Shown: in pieces, positions 36,192 through 44,401 of the stretch
How positions within the stretch are numbered: the first letter of the stretch is position 1
Layout: each line of letters starts with the position of its first letter
Source of the DNA: Conidiobolus incongruus B7586
Taxonomy: Eukaryota; Entomophthoromycota; Entomophthoromycetes; Entomophthorales; Conidiobolaceae
DNA length: 44,401 nt
Assembly: GCA_000697335.1 (NCBI GenBank)
Contig: JNEM01008672.1
Span: forward strand, 1 to 44,401
Direction of reading: 5' to 3'
Position numbers and translations under genes: made by a program
Notes under the pieces: model-generated
Databases searched by the model: none
The model's input: the letters and a program-made list of their open reading frames with translations, nothing else
What the model was told of the DNA's origin: nothing

Positions 36192-36593
36192 CCACTGAAA
36201 TATGATTAAATGATGTCGAATTCATATTAATGATTCTCAGGTTTAATAATTTTAGTTTCTGTATCCAAATAATTAAAAGTTCTCTTAATACCACAATAAG
36301 GACCAGGTAGATGATATTCAACATAACTACACTGATTTTGAACACTCAATGCAAATCCTTGGTCTTCATTGATATTTTCCCGAACAGTTGCTTTACATAA
36401 TGCAGTTTTAGCAGCTTGATTGACGTAGTAATACATACCCAAAGGAAAATGAAACTGACCGTGCGCCATTCCACTCAAAGGATCGCCATGTTTTCTGCCA
36501 CAAACACAACAATGAGACTTCGAATCACAATATTCTTTACAGCTCTCATAACATTCATGAGATAAAAATGTATTATCGTCAATTTTCAAGAAG
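36192..36593. repeat. 402-bp tract, copy 2 (identical to 34265-34666)
   Basis: Partner of the tract at 34265-34666. The identity ends within the coding region, directly before a segment that is only about three-quarters similar. Confidence 0.9.
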
Positions 36594-37009
36594 AGACTTG
36601 TCTCCGCGCAATAAATCTTCTAAAATCTCTCGGTCGCGAGGTGGTATGTATACACCTACCCATTGCTAAAACATTTGCAATTCTCGAAGAATTTGACAAG
36701 GTTATTAGGAGGATTGTCGCTATGAATAAACAAATGATTTTTTCTTAAAGTAGTGATAATGTAGGCGAAATTGGTATTACGATTGATCGATACTATCACC
36801 TAGCAGTCCAAGTTTTTTCCGTTTCAACACTTGGGAATATTATAAGATATGATGAAAACGAGCCGCTGGAAATATAATGCTAGGAGGAATATGGCGATAT
36901 ATAGTAGGTTATTTTTGATTCTTATGAGCTCAAAAATTGAGCTAAGTTATAGAATGCAATCGCTTTAAGTGTTAGAGAAATATTGGCATTTCAATAAATC
37001 TATAAGCAT
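36227..37009 (-). pseudogene. Cys-rich membrane protein, broken tandem copy
   Basis: Paralogue of the gene at 34300-35085. From its ATG at 37009 the first half diverges strongly and holds several stops (for example two TAA within the first membrane segment and a stop after CFSNG) and at least one frame change. Recognisable pieces remain: IKNNLLYIAIFLLALYF, RNTNFAYIITTLRKN, IHSDNPPN and KIYCAET. From about 36593 onward the second half is identical in DNA to the intact copy and fully open for 120 codons (KIDDNTFLSHECYES to KPENH). The open part lacks the membrane anchor, so it is unlikely to be made as such. The mosaic points to gene conversion of the 3' half. Confidence 0.88.
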
Positions 37010-39214
37010 TATGTTTATAACGAAAGATTAAAATGAAAAATTGATGACTGCAGCTGTTATTTCTACCCTTTCAATCATTGTTTCAACTTTTAACTAATAT
37101 TTATGAGCACTTTTGAATACAAGTTCATCTTGAGTGTATCAAGTGAATTGATAAATCAATTATAGAATCTAGACAATATTCAAATTAATATCAATAGAAC
37201 ATTAATATTATTTGCATCATATTTAATTATAAGTAAATCCACAAATTTATTATAAGTATAAAATCGATATTCTTTACTTTACTATATATTTATTATATAA
37301 ATATTAGCATTATTTTTCAAACTATTTAGGATAGATATGATTTTGTTGAAAATTTTCAAAATTTTTTCAAATTGAATTTTACTGTAGAGAAATTTAAACT
37401 ATAACATACTGACATAATTTAAGTAGGACATTACTAATATTATAATTATGATATATTAGAATTTTATTTTTCAGCTAAAAATTTAAAATAAAGAGAAAAT
37501 ATTTTTGACAATTAAATGTTATATAATAGTTATATTTGGATCCAAATTGGTTATTCTTTGAAGCATACTGTTGAATATTTTTGAATTGTTTTTTCAATAT
37601 AAGTAAAAAAGCTTTGCACCATTTTCATTAATCTAATATGAGTATTTTGGAACGGTGATTAAATAGACTATGCAGCTATATTTAATCTGCACTTATCATT
37701 TGATTAAAAAGATTATCAAATTATTAATATCTAAAGAAATGGATTTTTATCTTTGTTAGTTAAAGACGGCTTTCATTAAATTTTATATACACACCTTGTA
37801 TTGAAGAATTCAATATTATATTGTTAGCTATCATATTCGTATTTTCTGAAGTTAGAATTTTCATTATATACTCTTTTTACCCTGATTAGATTTTTAGTCA
37901 AATTCAAAATTTGTTTAATTTTGTATTATATTTATCTAGTAAGTGCTAATAATATAAAATAGTTTAAAATACACTTGACTTTTAAATTACATTTAAAATT
38001 ATGTGCGATGCCGAAATTCATTTTAACTGATAACAACCTTATATTCCAATATTCTGTGAAAATATATAAATGCTGAATTATAGTAGGATTAAACCGAAAA
38101 TCAAAACAGGGTAAAATAATAAATTACTATGATAAACGGCTTTGATTTAATGAAACATATACAAAGCTAATGACAAAATAATAATTATATTTTCAATTTT
38201 TGAGAAAAAAACGTATACCATAGCATAATCGAATACCAGAGTCATTTAACTAAACATAAATAAAAAATTATAACATGATAAAATTCCTTTTTTGTGTTTA
38301 TTTTTTACTTTTCCCTATTTGGCATTTTAGAGTTAATTTGGAAATTCTATAAAAAAATCTTCAAGTTTTTTCCTTTATTTTTTTTAAAAAATGTCAATAT
38401 TTGGTTGTGAAAATATATTAAAATGAGAATGTAAAAATAATTAAAATGAAAAATTTATTTTTATCAGTTCAAGTACACAAATATATTAATGCTTAAAATT
38501 TTTTAGATTATTATGTATATGGTATATATTATGTTTATAGCATTCATCGAGTTAGAATTTGTGTAAAAATTAATTTAAGTGTGAAATACATAAATTTATA
38601 GGCAGAAATTTCAAATTTACAATTTTTTAGCTTATCTATTGGTGTATAATCCAAGCATAACATATATATATTTTTAATTTTCATATTATTTTGACACGTA
38701 ACCATGATATGATGAATGAAGTATAGGTATAATTAATTGTAGAACCAGACTGGTTAAATACAATGATTATTCCATCTAAAATATATTCTATATAATATCA
38801 CTATTTTTTATCATTAATTGAATTTATAGGATAATCATTATTTCAAAAGAGAATATAATTAAAAAGATATAAATATTTTTATCTGTAAGAAATCAAAATA
38901 CCAATAACGTTATAAATATTAATTACGCTTAAATTTTTATAAGCCCATATATATACATACTTTAAATACATTGTAAGCATTAGTTTTATACCTAAGCATA
39001 GTATCGAATTACTTATTATTATTTTAAATCTTATTTATAAATAATTTTGCATCAGTTTAATCAACTTAAAGTTTAAAAATTTATGTTATTTATAAGCCAC
39101 AATAATGAAAGCCTCAATTAAAAAATTAATAATTATTATATGGATAAAACAAATTATTTATTTAAAATTTTTTAAGGTATAGGAAATAATATATACAATA
39201 CTTTAAGTTAAAGT
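37010..39214. other. Long AT-rich spacer
   Basis: 2.2 kb of low-complexity A/T sequence. No reading frame, RNA gene, tandem repeat or element end could be recognised. Confidence 0.5.
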
Positions 39215-39472
39215 CTAATATTTTCCATAGTATTTGGGATGATACTTAGATGGGTTTTGATTTTTAGGTGCGTATGGAGACCGATCGTGAGTATACATGT
39301 AACTTTTGTTGGATTGGAATGGTGTTCTTCTAATTAGTAGCTGATTGGTATCATCTGTCATGATGGGCTTGAGGTTGGAGGGTAAGAAGGTGCCGCCATC
39401 TTCACTCATCGCCCCATTTTCAAATGGAATGGAATAATATAAACTGATTAACCAGCAATTAACAAGTCTCAT
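39215..39472 (-). CDS. Small orphan protein, 85 aa
   Basis: ATG at 39472 with a TATA box 57 bp upstream. The N-terminus MRLVNCWLISLYYSIPF is moderately hydrophobic and might be a weak signal peptide. The rest is polar and Pro/Asn/Tyr-rich (RRTPFQSNKSYMYTHDRSPY, then PSKYHPKYYGKY). Base composition is clearly less AT-rich than the flanks, which supports real coding. No family is recognised; it may be a lineage-specific secreted peptide or a remnant of a longer gene. Confidence 0.45.
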   Translation of the reverse strand: MRLVNCWLISLYYSIPFENGAMSEDGGTFLPSNLKPIMTDDTNQLLIRRTPFQSNKSYMYTHDRSPYAPKNQNPSKYHPKYYGKY

Positions 39473-39525
39473 GGTATTATTAGTAACAAGAATATATTAT
39501 GTCGAATGTGATTTTATAGTCATTG

Positions 39526-39539
39526 GAGTATTTATACTC
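39526..39539 (-). promoter_or_regulatory. TATA box within a near-palindrome
   Basis: On the minus strand GAGTATAAATACTC. The TATAAATA core at 39529-39536 is flanked by GAGTA and TACTC arms that mirror each other. It is placed 57 bp before the ATG of the 85-aa gene. Confidence 0.4.
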
Positions 39540-39862
39540 TGTATTGATATCGTCAATGAATTTAAATCAGTTTTAAAGGACTAAAAATGTCAATAGTTTA
39601 AGTTTCAAATGTGAATTTTGAAACTGAACTAACCAAATCAATTGAAATTGAATCAAAATATTTTGATAATTATGATTTATAACTCATTCCGATTGTTTGA
39701 AATCTTTTATTAGTCAATAATATAGTAATGATCATTTTTGATTAATAATATATTTGATTGTATCATATTGGTTAGTTTTATTTTTTATTTCCTTTTCTCT
39801 AGGATACAAACCTTATCAGTTTGGATTATTTGATTAGGTAATAAATGAAGCATTAACTCGTC
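39540..39862. other. Spacer
   Basis: AT-rich region between the promoter of the 85-aa gene and the 3' end of the ALG12 pseudogene. Nothing recognised. Confidence 0.4.
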
Positions 39863-41825
39863 CTAATTTTTTAAATTCAGTTTTTTAAGGTTATCAGGAT
39901 AACTTTTATGAAGTTGAATTTGAACCTTATGGAATCCATTAATACACTCGATTGCCTCAAACTCTTCCATATCATGCTTACCCACTTCATTAGGCAATAA
40001 TACATTGTAATTTAAATATATTTTAGGATCTTTAATGTTTTGTGCTTTACTATACCTATATTTAATTAATAGTATTAATAATCTGATATCAATCAAGTAC
40101 ATTCATTAATTATAATGCATCCAATCATTTTTTAGTTCACCAAATCTACTACGCCAGTCATAGCCGTATAAGTATCTGAATGAATGTTTATTATAAAATC
40201 ACCTTAATATTAGAAATCAAATGAATATGTCATATTAAATTAATCAAACTACAATTATTTTGATCATGAAATAATTGATACATTCTTTGTAAATCATAGC
40301 CACTGGGATAATTTAAATGAGATATAACTCAAGTTGACATTAAAAAACCTTGTAAATGCTAATATTAATATAGTAAACTAATATTTAATAAATCTAATAT
40401 TAATCCATTTAAACCTATTCAATTGAAGCTAGTTAGCTAATGCAATGTAATGATTATTGAACATTAGATTACATTTTATCTCTAGTAATGGATGCAGTTA
40501 ACGAAAACAATGGGAAAGTATATTCGATAAAATGTCATCTTTTATGTCCCAAACATGACATAAATAAAGTATAAAAAATTGAAGGAATTAATATTAAATG
40601 ATCACTTGGATTGATCAACATTCCAATGATTGAAAATAAATATCACTAATGTAAAATTATTGATTAAAATCTATTGAAATAAGATAAAAAAGGCATCGTC
40701 TATAATATCAAATATCTTATTAGTTTGAATATCGTTTTGTGATTATTATTTCAATAACTTACTCCCCAAGCTTCACTTTTACCTAAAATGGCATTAAAGT
40801 AAAATACTTGACCTTCAGCCCACATGAATTTTGTTTTCCAAAAGAATGAATCAATAGGGATAACAATTACTAAATAATAATCAATTGGGTAAATATATTG
40901 AAATAATAAATCAATATGAAGTATACCTAAAGAAATCAAAATTGTTGAAATTGCTAACTTGATCAAATTTAAAATGAATTGAATATTTATAAATTTAATG
41001 TCTTGAATCATTTCGAATAGACAATAGAAACCTAATAAGAATAAGGTTTCCAATCTGAATACGATACTACTAATTATCGTCAAAACAAAGAATTGATTGA
41101 ATTTTTTATAATGACGTGACATTCCTTGATTATTTTATTTGTTTGGATCTGATTTTAAGTAACTTGACAAGTAGTAAGAGAATTCCATAATTGCTGATGG
41201 ATTAGTCAATATATATTTTCTTTGTTTTTTAATAAAAAATTATTCAGAATTAAGCTAAAGGAATTGGGCATCGTTCTAGAGCACCAGAACCAACTATGAA
41301 ATTGAGTTATGTTGCATAATATAAATCAATACCTTACCTTCGTATCATGTGTATTTAAAATAGAATTGAATAGCATAGTACATGATAAACTATTCAATAT
41401 TCCCAAAATCAATCTATCTATATAAATATTCATTAAGAGAAATATTAATATCGATATATATATCTTAAATGTCTAAATATTGATAAATAAACATATCATG
41501 TTCAATATCTAGCCAATTCAACAAAAATTGAATAGCTTTGATAAAGCTTGTTAAAATAAATGATCTCAAAAAAGTTCCAGGTACGACACCAAGGAATTCT
41601 AAATGGTCATACTAACATGTATATAAATACTGGTAAAAAATATTTCTAATAAATAGTAAATATTAACTTGTTCAATATCAATTCCAAATTCCAATAAATC
41701 ATGACTAGCTTGTAAATTAAAACTTTCAACATCCGTAAATGAAAAGGAGATAATACAAAGTGTTACAATTGAAAAGTTAATCAAAAAATAGTATTAACCA
41801 AGAGTGCTTTTTCAAATTTATTCAT
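39863..41825 (-). pseudogene. ALG12: Decayed ALG12 (dolichol-PP-mannose alpha-1,6-mannosyltransferase)
   Basis: GT22-family ER enzyme that adds the eighth mannose to the lipid-linked N-glycan precursor. Pieces in correct order on the minus strand: ATG at 41825; FTDVESFNLQASHDLLEFG (family VEESFN reduced to VESFN, one Glu lost); after an intron YDHLEFLGVVPGTF (family PGVVPRTF); SRTMPNSFSL near 41280; the long exon 41122-40751 with FVLTIISSIVFRLETLFLLG and VIPIDSFFW, then FNAILGKSEAWG; LGHKR, a TGA, then HFIEYTFPLF; LNYPSGYDLQRMYQLF; IHSDTYTAMTGV, then SRFGELKNDW one frame over; and the C-terminal LNYNVLLPNEVGKHD. There is also a frame change in a T6 run near the start. With several stops, at least two frame shifts and altered conserved residues it should be non-functional. 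Intron remains are still visible, so it is a decayed genomic copy, not a retrocopy. Confidence 0.82.
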
Positions 41826-41966
41826 TTGCTCAACAATATATCGTCATGTTTAAACAATGATACTTTAATAGAGTATTGGCATATTGATAAATTTATGGGT
41901 TATTTTGAAAATTCAGTTGTATGACTTATTCAAAACGTTTTACTTTATTAAAGGGTGAGTGCTTTA

Positions 41967-42906
41967 CTAGTGAGTCTCAATATCTTTTCCATCAGCTAAT
42001 AAGTGTAACTGATGCTGAATAGCATCTAAATGAGGATCATCAGCATTCGGAAATAAGGTCTTGACAGATTGATGGAGGTTTAAAAAGTATTCAATATTAG
42101 GACCGCTAGGACCGACACTTCTCAAAATATGCTCAGCTAATTCTCTATAAGGTGCAGGGCCCAAGTATGCTTCGTTATCTAATGTACCAATATAAACACT
42201 TGCCTATTGTGGTGATTTAATTAGCTTAAAATTAATATACAAAATTATTTGGTAAAAATACATTTCTAACTACTGGTTCAGCTTTATCAGGTTGATAAAT
42301 ATCTACTGTATGGCAAGAATAACCATTTTTCTCCCTATAATCCAAATGATTTTTGACTTCCTCTTTCTTGGATTTAGGAATCCTATATGCCATACCCCAA
42401 GTAATTAACTCTTCTTGGTCATTAATGTTAAAGTGATCTTCGTAGGTTTCTTTAATATCTTTATATTCATCAATGGGAATCAAAGTGACTACTCTTCCAG
42501 GAGCTTCAGGTGTACCTCTATGATCGTTACTACCCTAATAAGAATTTGTTTAGTTTTTCGGATAAAATAAATTAAATACATTAAATACTAACTTGCCAAA
42601 ATCTTCTTACAAAACCTTTAATATATCCAGGAACTCTACTCAAAACAATTAATAATATACTCAAAGTAAAAAGTGATAAATAAATATCAACCTTTCAACA
42701 GTAGGAAAGTCAACTTTCCAAATTAAACTACCGTAACCAAAAACCCACATTGGGTCTTCATCAAATTCATCTTCTTGAATTATCTCTTCTATTTGAGTGT
42801 TGATAATTTTTTCTACCTGCTCATTATTCAGTTTATTCAATTTTTGAGCATTATTAACTTCCACTTGGTTCAATTCAAGAGAATCAATAGTATCTTTGAT
42901 AGTCAT
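41967..42906 (-). CDS. ChaC-type glutathione gamma-glutamylcyclotransferase
   Basis: Four exons: 42906-42692, 42635-42593, 42534-42241 and 42203-41967, giving 262 aa. It cleaves glutathione to 5-oxoproline and Cys-Gly in the cytosol. The substrate-binding motif VFGYGSLIWK is at residues 55-64, RRFWQGSNDHRG follows, and YREKNGY carries the probable catalytic Glu154. The end ASVYIGTLDNEAYLGPAP is typical of ChaC. An acidic, low-complexity extension of about 50 residues precedes the domain. All key residues are present, so it looks active. The first donor reads GTTGAT, weaker than the others in the window, but phase demands it. The gene lies downstream of NSP1 on the same strand and is expected to be separately transcribed. 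Confidence 0.92.
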
Positions 42907-43388
42907 TTTAAAGACTTATTTTTTAGTTTTATATTTTTGTAAATTAATTAAATCATAAAGGATAATAAGGGTATTTATAGTGATTTTATTTTCCTTAGAT
43001 TGAATCCATTTAACGTAATTTTGCACCATTATTGCAATTGATTAATTATTAATCAATTAAATAAAATTCTCAAATTGTGTGATAATAAAATAATAATTTA
43101 TTGACTTTTTAATATAAACTAATTAGACATACGGAAAAATAATGTCTAATATTTTAATAATATGATATCAATGATTTGACTATATACCAGAACCATTATA
43201 TTAAATAATGATAAAGAGTAAAAAATATTAAATGAATCATTGAAAAAATCTATAAAAATAAGTTTTATAGTGGAATAATATATATTTTCAATTCACAAAG
43301 CAATTTCCATAGAGGATGTGTATTCAATATCAAAACAATTCATCACCAAGATATATTAATCAAAGTAAGCCTCGAGTTGATGTACATA
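42907..43388. other. Spacer between NSP1 and ChaC
   Basis: AT-rich, the 3' flank of NSP1 and the ChaC promoter region. No gene. Confidence 0.45.
42972..42979 (-). promoter_or_regulatory. TATA box of the ChaC gene
   Basis: TATAAATA on the minus strand, 66 bp before the ATG at 42906. Confidence 0.4.
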
Positions 43389-44401
43389 TTAGCGACTACC
43401 GCCAAAGAATGAGTTTTGAGAATTGAGAGATTCTTGAGCTTGGTAAAAGTTTCTTTGGATGGTTGATCTAGGGTGAGGGTTGTTGCTCAAGGAAGCTCCA
43501 GGGAATACATTAGATGTAAAATTGGCATTGGGAGTATTACCAGCATGATTGTGAATAAAAGAATGGGTTTGAGCGTTATTTTTAATCAAATCTAGGATCT
43601 TGGCATCCAATTCGTTACTGTTGGAATTCAACTGTTCTAACGCTAAAAGGTGAGCATTTAAAATACCAAGAATTTGATTAACTGTTTCTGGCATCTGAGA
43701 TGATTCTTGGTCTGAGTAGGTCTTGGCTTCCTTCAAAATATCTTCGAGTTGCTTTTCGACAGTCTGTAAATCTTGAGCAAGAGAGTTTGCAGTGTTCATT
43801 GTGTTCTCTCTATAAATATCGGCAGAGCTGTGAGAAGTACCTTCTTGTTGCTGTTTCAAATTGTGGGCTTGAATCTTTTCATCAATCTTGGCTTCGTACT
43901 CATCTAAAATTTTGTTGAGCTCTTCTTGTTGAGCTAAAACGTATTCAATGTTGGAGTCAATGTTATTTTGCAGAGTGCTACATTCCTTCGAAGCTGAAAT
44001 TAATTGATTAATAGTTTTGGTATTCTCTCTAACAACTTGATCCCATTTGGATACCTCTTTAGCTTGAGTTAAAAATTCATCAGTAAGGTTTTTGACTTCA
44101 TTGGTCCATTCAGATAAAATATCTTGCATATCTTTTTTATGTAAAAGACTAGGGATAGTGGACTGAACTGAGCTAGAAATAGTTGGTACAGATGGTGTAG
44201 TAGATAAGGGGGTAGTAGTAAGAACAGCAGGAGGGTTGGACACATTGGAAGTACCCGTTAATGAAGCGCCAAAGCCAGTAGCAGGGGCGGTACCGGAGGT
44301 TGAAGTCGATCCAAATCCAAATCCGGGTTTAGGTTGAGATGAAGAATTAAGGTTGAATGAAAATCCTGTAGTCCCGGAAGAAGCAGGAGCAGCAGATGAA
44401 G
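43389..44401 (-). CDS. NSP1: Nucleoporin Nsp1/Nup62, C-terminal part (runs off the right edge)
   Basis: 336 residues plus stop; the start lies beyond the window. The visible N-terminal portion is an FG-repeat tail (GFSFN, GFGFGS, GFGAS) with Ser/Thr/Pro/Ala spacers. A Thr/Pro/Ser linker leads to the Nsp1_C domain beginning at SLLHKKDMQDILSEWTNEV, a long coiled coil (LTDEFLTQAKEVSKWDQVV, later ILDEYEAKIDEKIQAHN and LEDILKEAKTY). Nsp1/Nup62 sits in the central channel complex of the nuclear pore with Nup57/Nup54 and Nup49/Nup58: the coiled coil assembles the trimer and the FG part forms the permeability barrier. No intron is seen in the visible part. The gene ends SFFGGSR at 43389. GC content is higher than in the neighbours because of the Gly/Ser/Ala/Thr composition. 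Confidence 0.93.
   Translation of the reverse strand, partial: SSAAPASSGTTGFSFNLNSSSQPKPGFGFGSTSTSGTAPATGFGASLTGTSNVSNPPAVLTTTPLSTTPSVPTISSSVQSTIPSLLHKKDMQDILSEWTNEVKNLTDEFLTQAKEVSKWDQVVRENTKTINQLISASKECSTLQNNIDSNIEYVLAQQEELNKILDEYEAKIDEKIQAHNLKQQQEGTSHSSADIYRENTMNTANSLAQDLQTVEKQLEDILKEAKTYSDQESSQMPETVNQILGILNAHLLALEQLNSNSNELDAKILDLIKNNAQTHSFIHNHAGNTPNANFTSNVFPGASLSNNPHPRSTIQRNFYQAQESLNSQNSFFGGSR

Noticed and set aside
36227-36589. Separate short gene for a soluble Cys-rich protein
   Set aside because: It is the converted 3' half of a broken paralogue; there is no membrane anchor or signal before it and stops lie upstream in the homologous frame.
1-44401. Virus-like elements, LTRs, CRISPR arrays, rRNA
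   Set aside because: No reverse transcriptase, integrase, capsid or envelope motifs, no long terminal repeats and no spaced short repeats were seen on either strand. The only long repeat is the 402-bp tract of a host gene.

Overview
The window looks like nuclear DNA of an early-diverging filamentous fungus, most likely an entomophthoralean (Conidiobolus-like) zoopagomycete. The reasons are a strongly AT-rich base composition, standard stop codons, many short GT-AG introns (about 36-75 nt), and proteins of fungal type: Pop3, a Coq11-like SDR, Ypi1 and Nsp1. TRAPPC11 is present (S. cerevisiae lacks it), and there is a single-exon cAMP-receptor-like 7TM protein and a tandem pair of fatty-acid-amide-hydrolase-like amidases. 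The species assignment is inference; no rRNA or marker gene lies in the window.

Layout. 1-11.2 kb is gene-poor: one intact 7TM receptor (minus strand) and two tandem, decayed amidase genes in long AT-rich spacers. 11.7-20.7 kb is a compact housekeeping block: POP3 (minus), a decayed Q-rich coding region (plus), an F-box/WD-repeat gene (plus), a COQ11-like gene (minus), a PDCD2/TSR4 gene (plus) and quinolinate phosphoribosyltransferase (minus). 20.9-26.2 kb holds a possible receptor relic, a seven-exon TBC-domain gene, a short coding relic and a tRNA-like Pol III promoter remnant. 26.2-33.9 kb is dense again: an 18-exon TRAPPC11 gene, a small mitochondrial-type membrane protein (minus), SSU72 (plus) and YPI1 (minus). 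34.3-37.0 kb carries a tandem duplication of an unrecognised Cys-rich membrane protein, one copy intact and one broken. After a 2.2 kb empty spacer come an 85-aa orphan gene, a decayed ALG12 gene, a ChaC-type gamma-glutamylcyclotransferase and the C-terminal part of NSP1/Nup62, which runs off the right edge.

The genes do not form one pathway; this is ordinary eukaryotic gene order with convergent and divergent pairs. They cover RNase P/MRP (POP3), CoQ metabolism (COQ11), 40S assembly (TSR4), NAD synthesis (BNA6), vesicle traffic (TBC, TRAPPC11), Pol II CTD/PP1 control (SSU72, YPI1), glutathione turnover (ChaC), N-glycan assembly (decayed ALG12) and the nuclear pore (NSP1). The two most unusual signals are (i) a 402-bp tract identical between the two Cys-rich copies next to strongly diverged flanks, which looks like gene conversion, and (ii) a decayed Q-rich gene whose in-frame stops are almost all TAA/TAG where Gln would fit. 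I found no clearly new multi-gene system, no virus-like element, no CRISPR array and no rRNA. All gene models were spliced by eye, checking reading phase across each junction.
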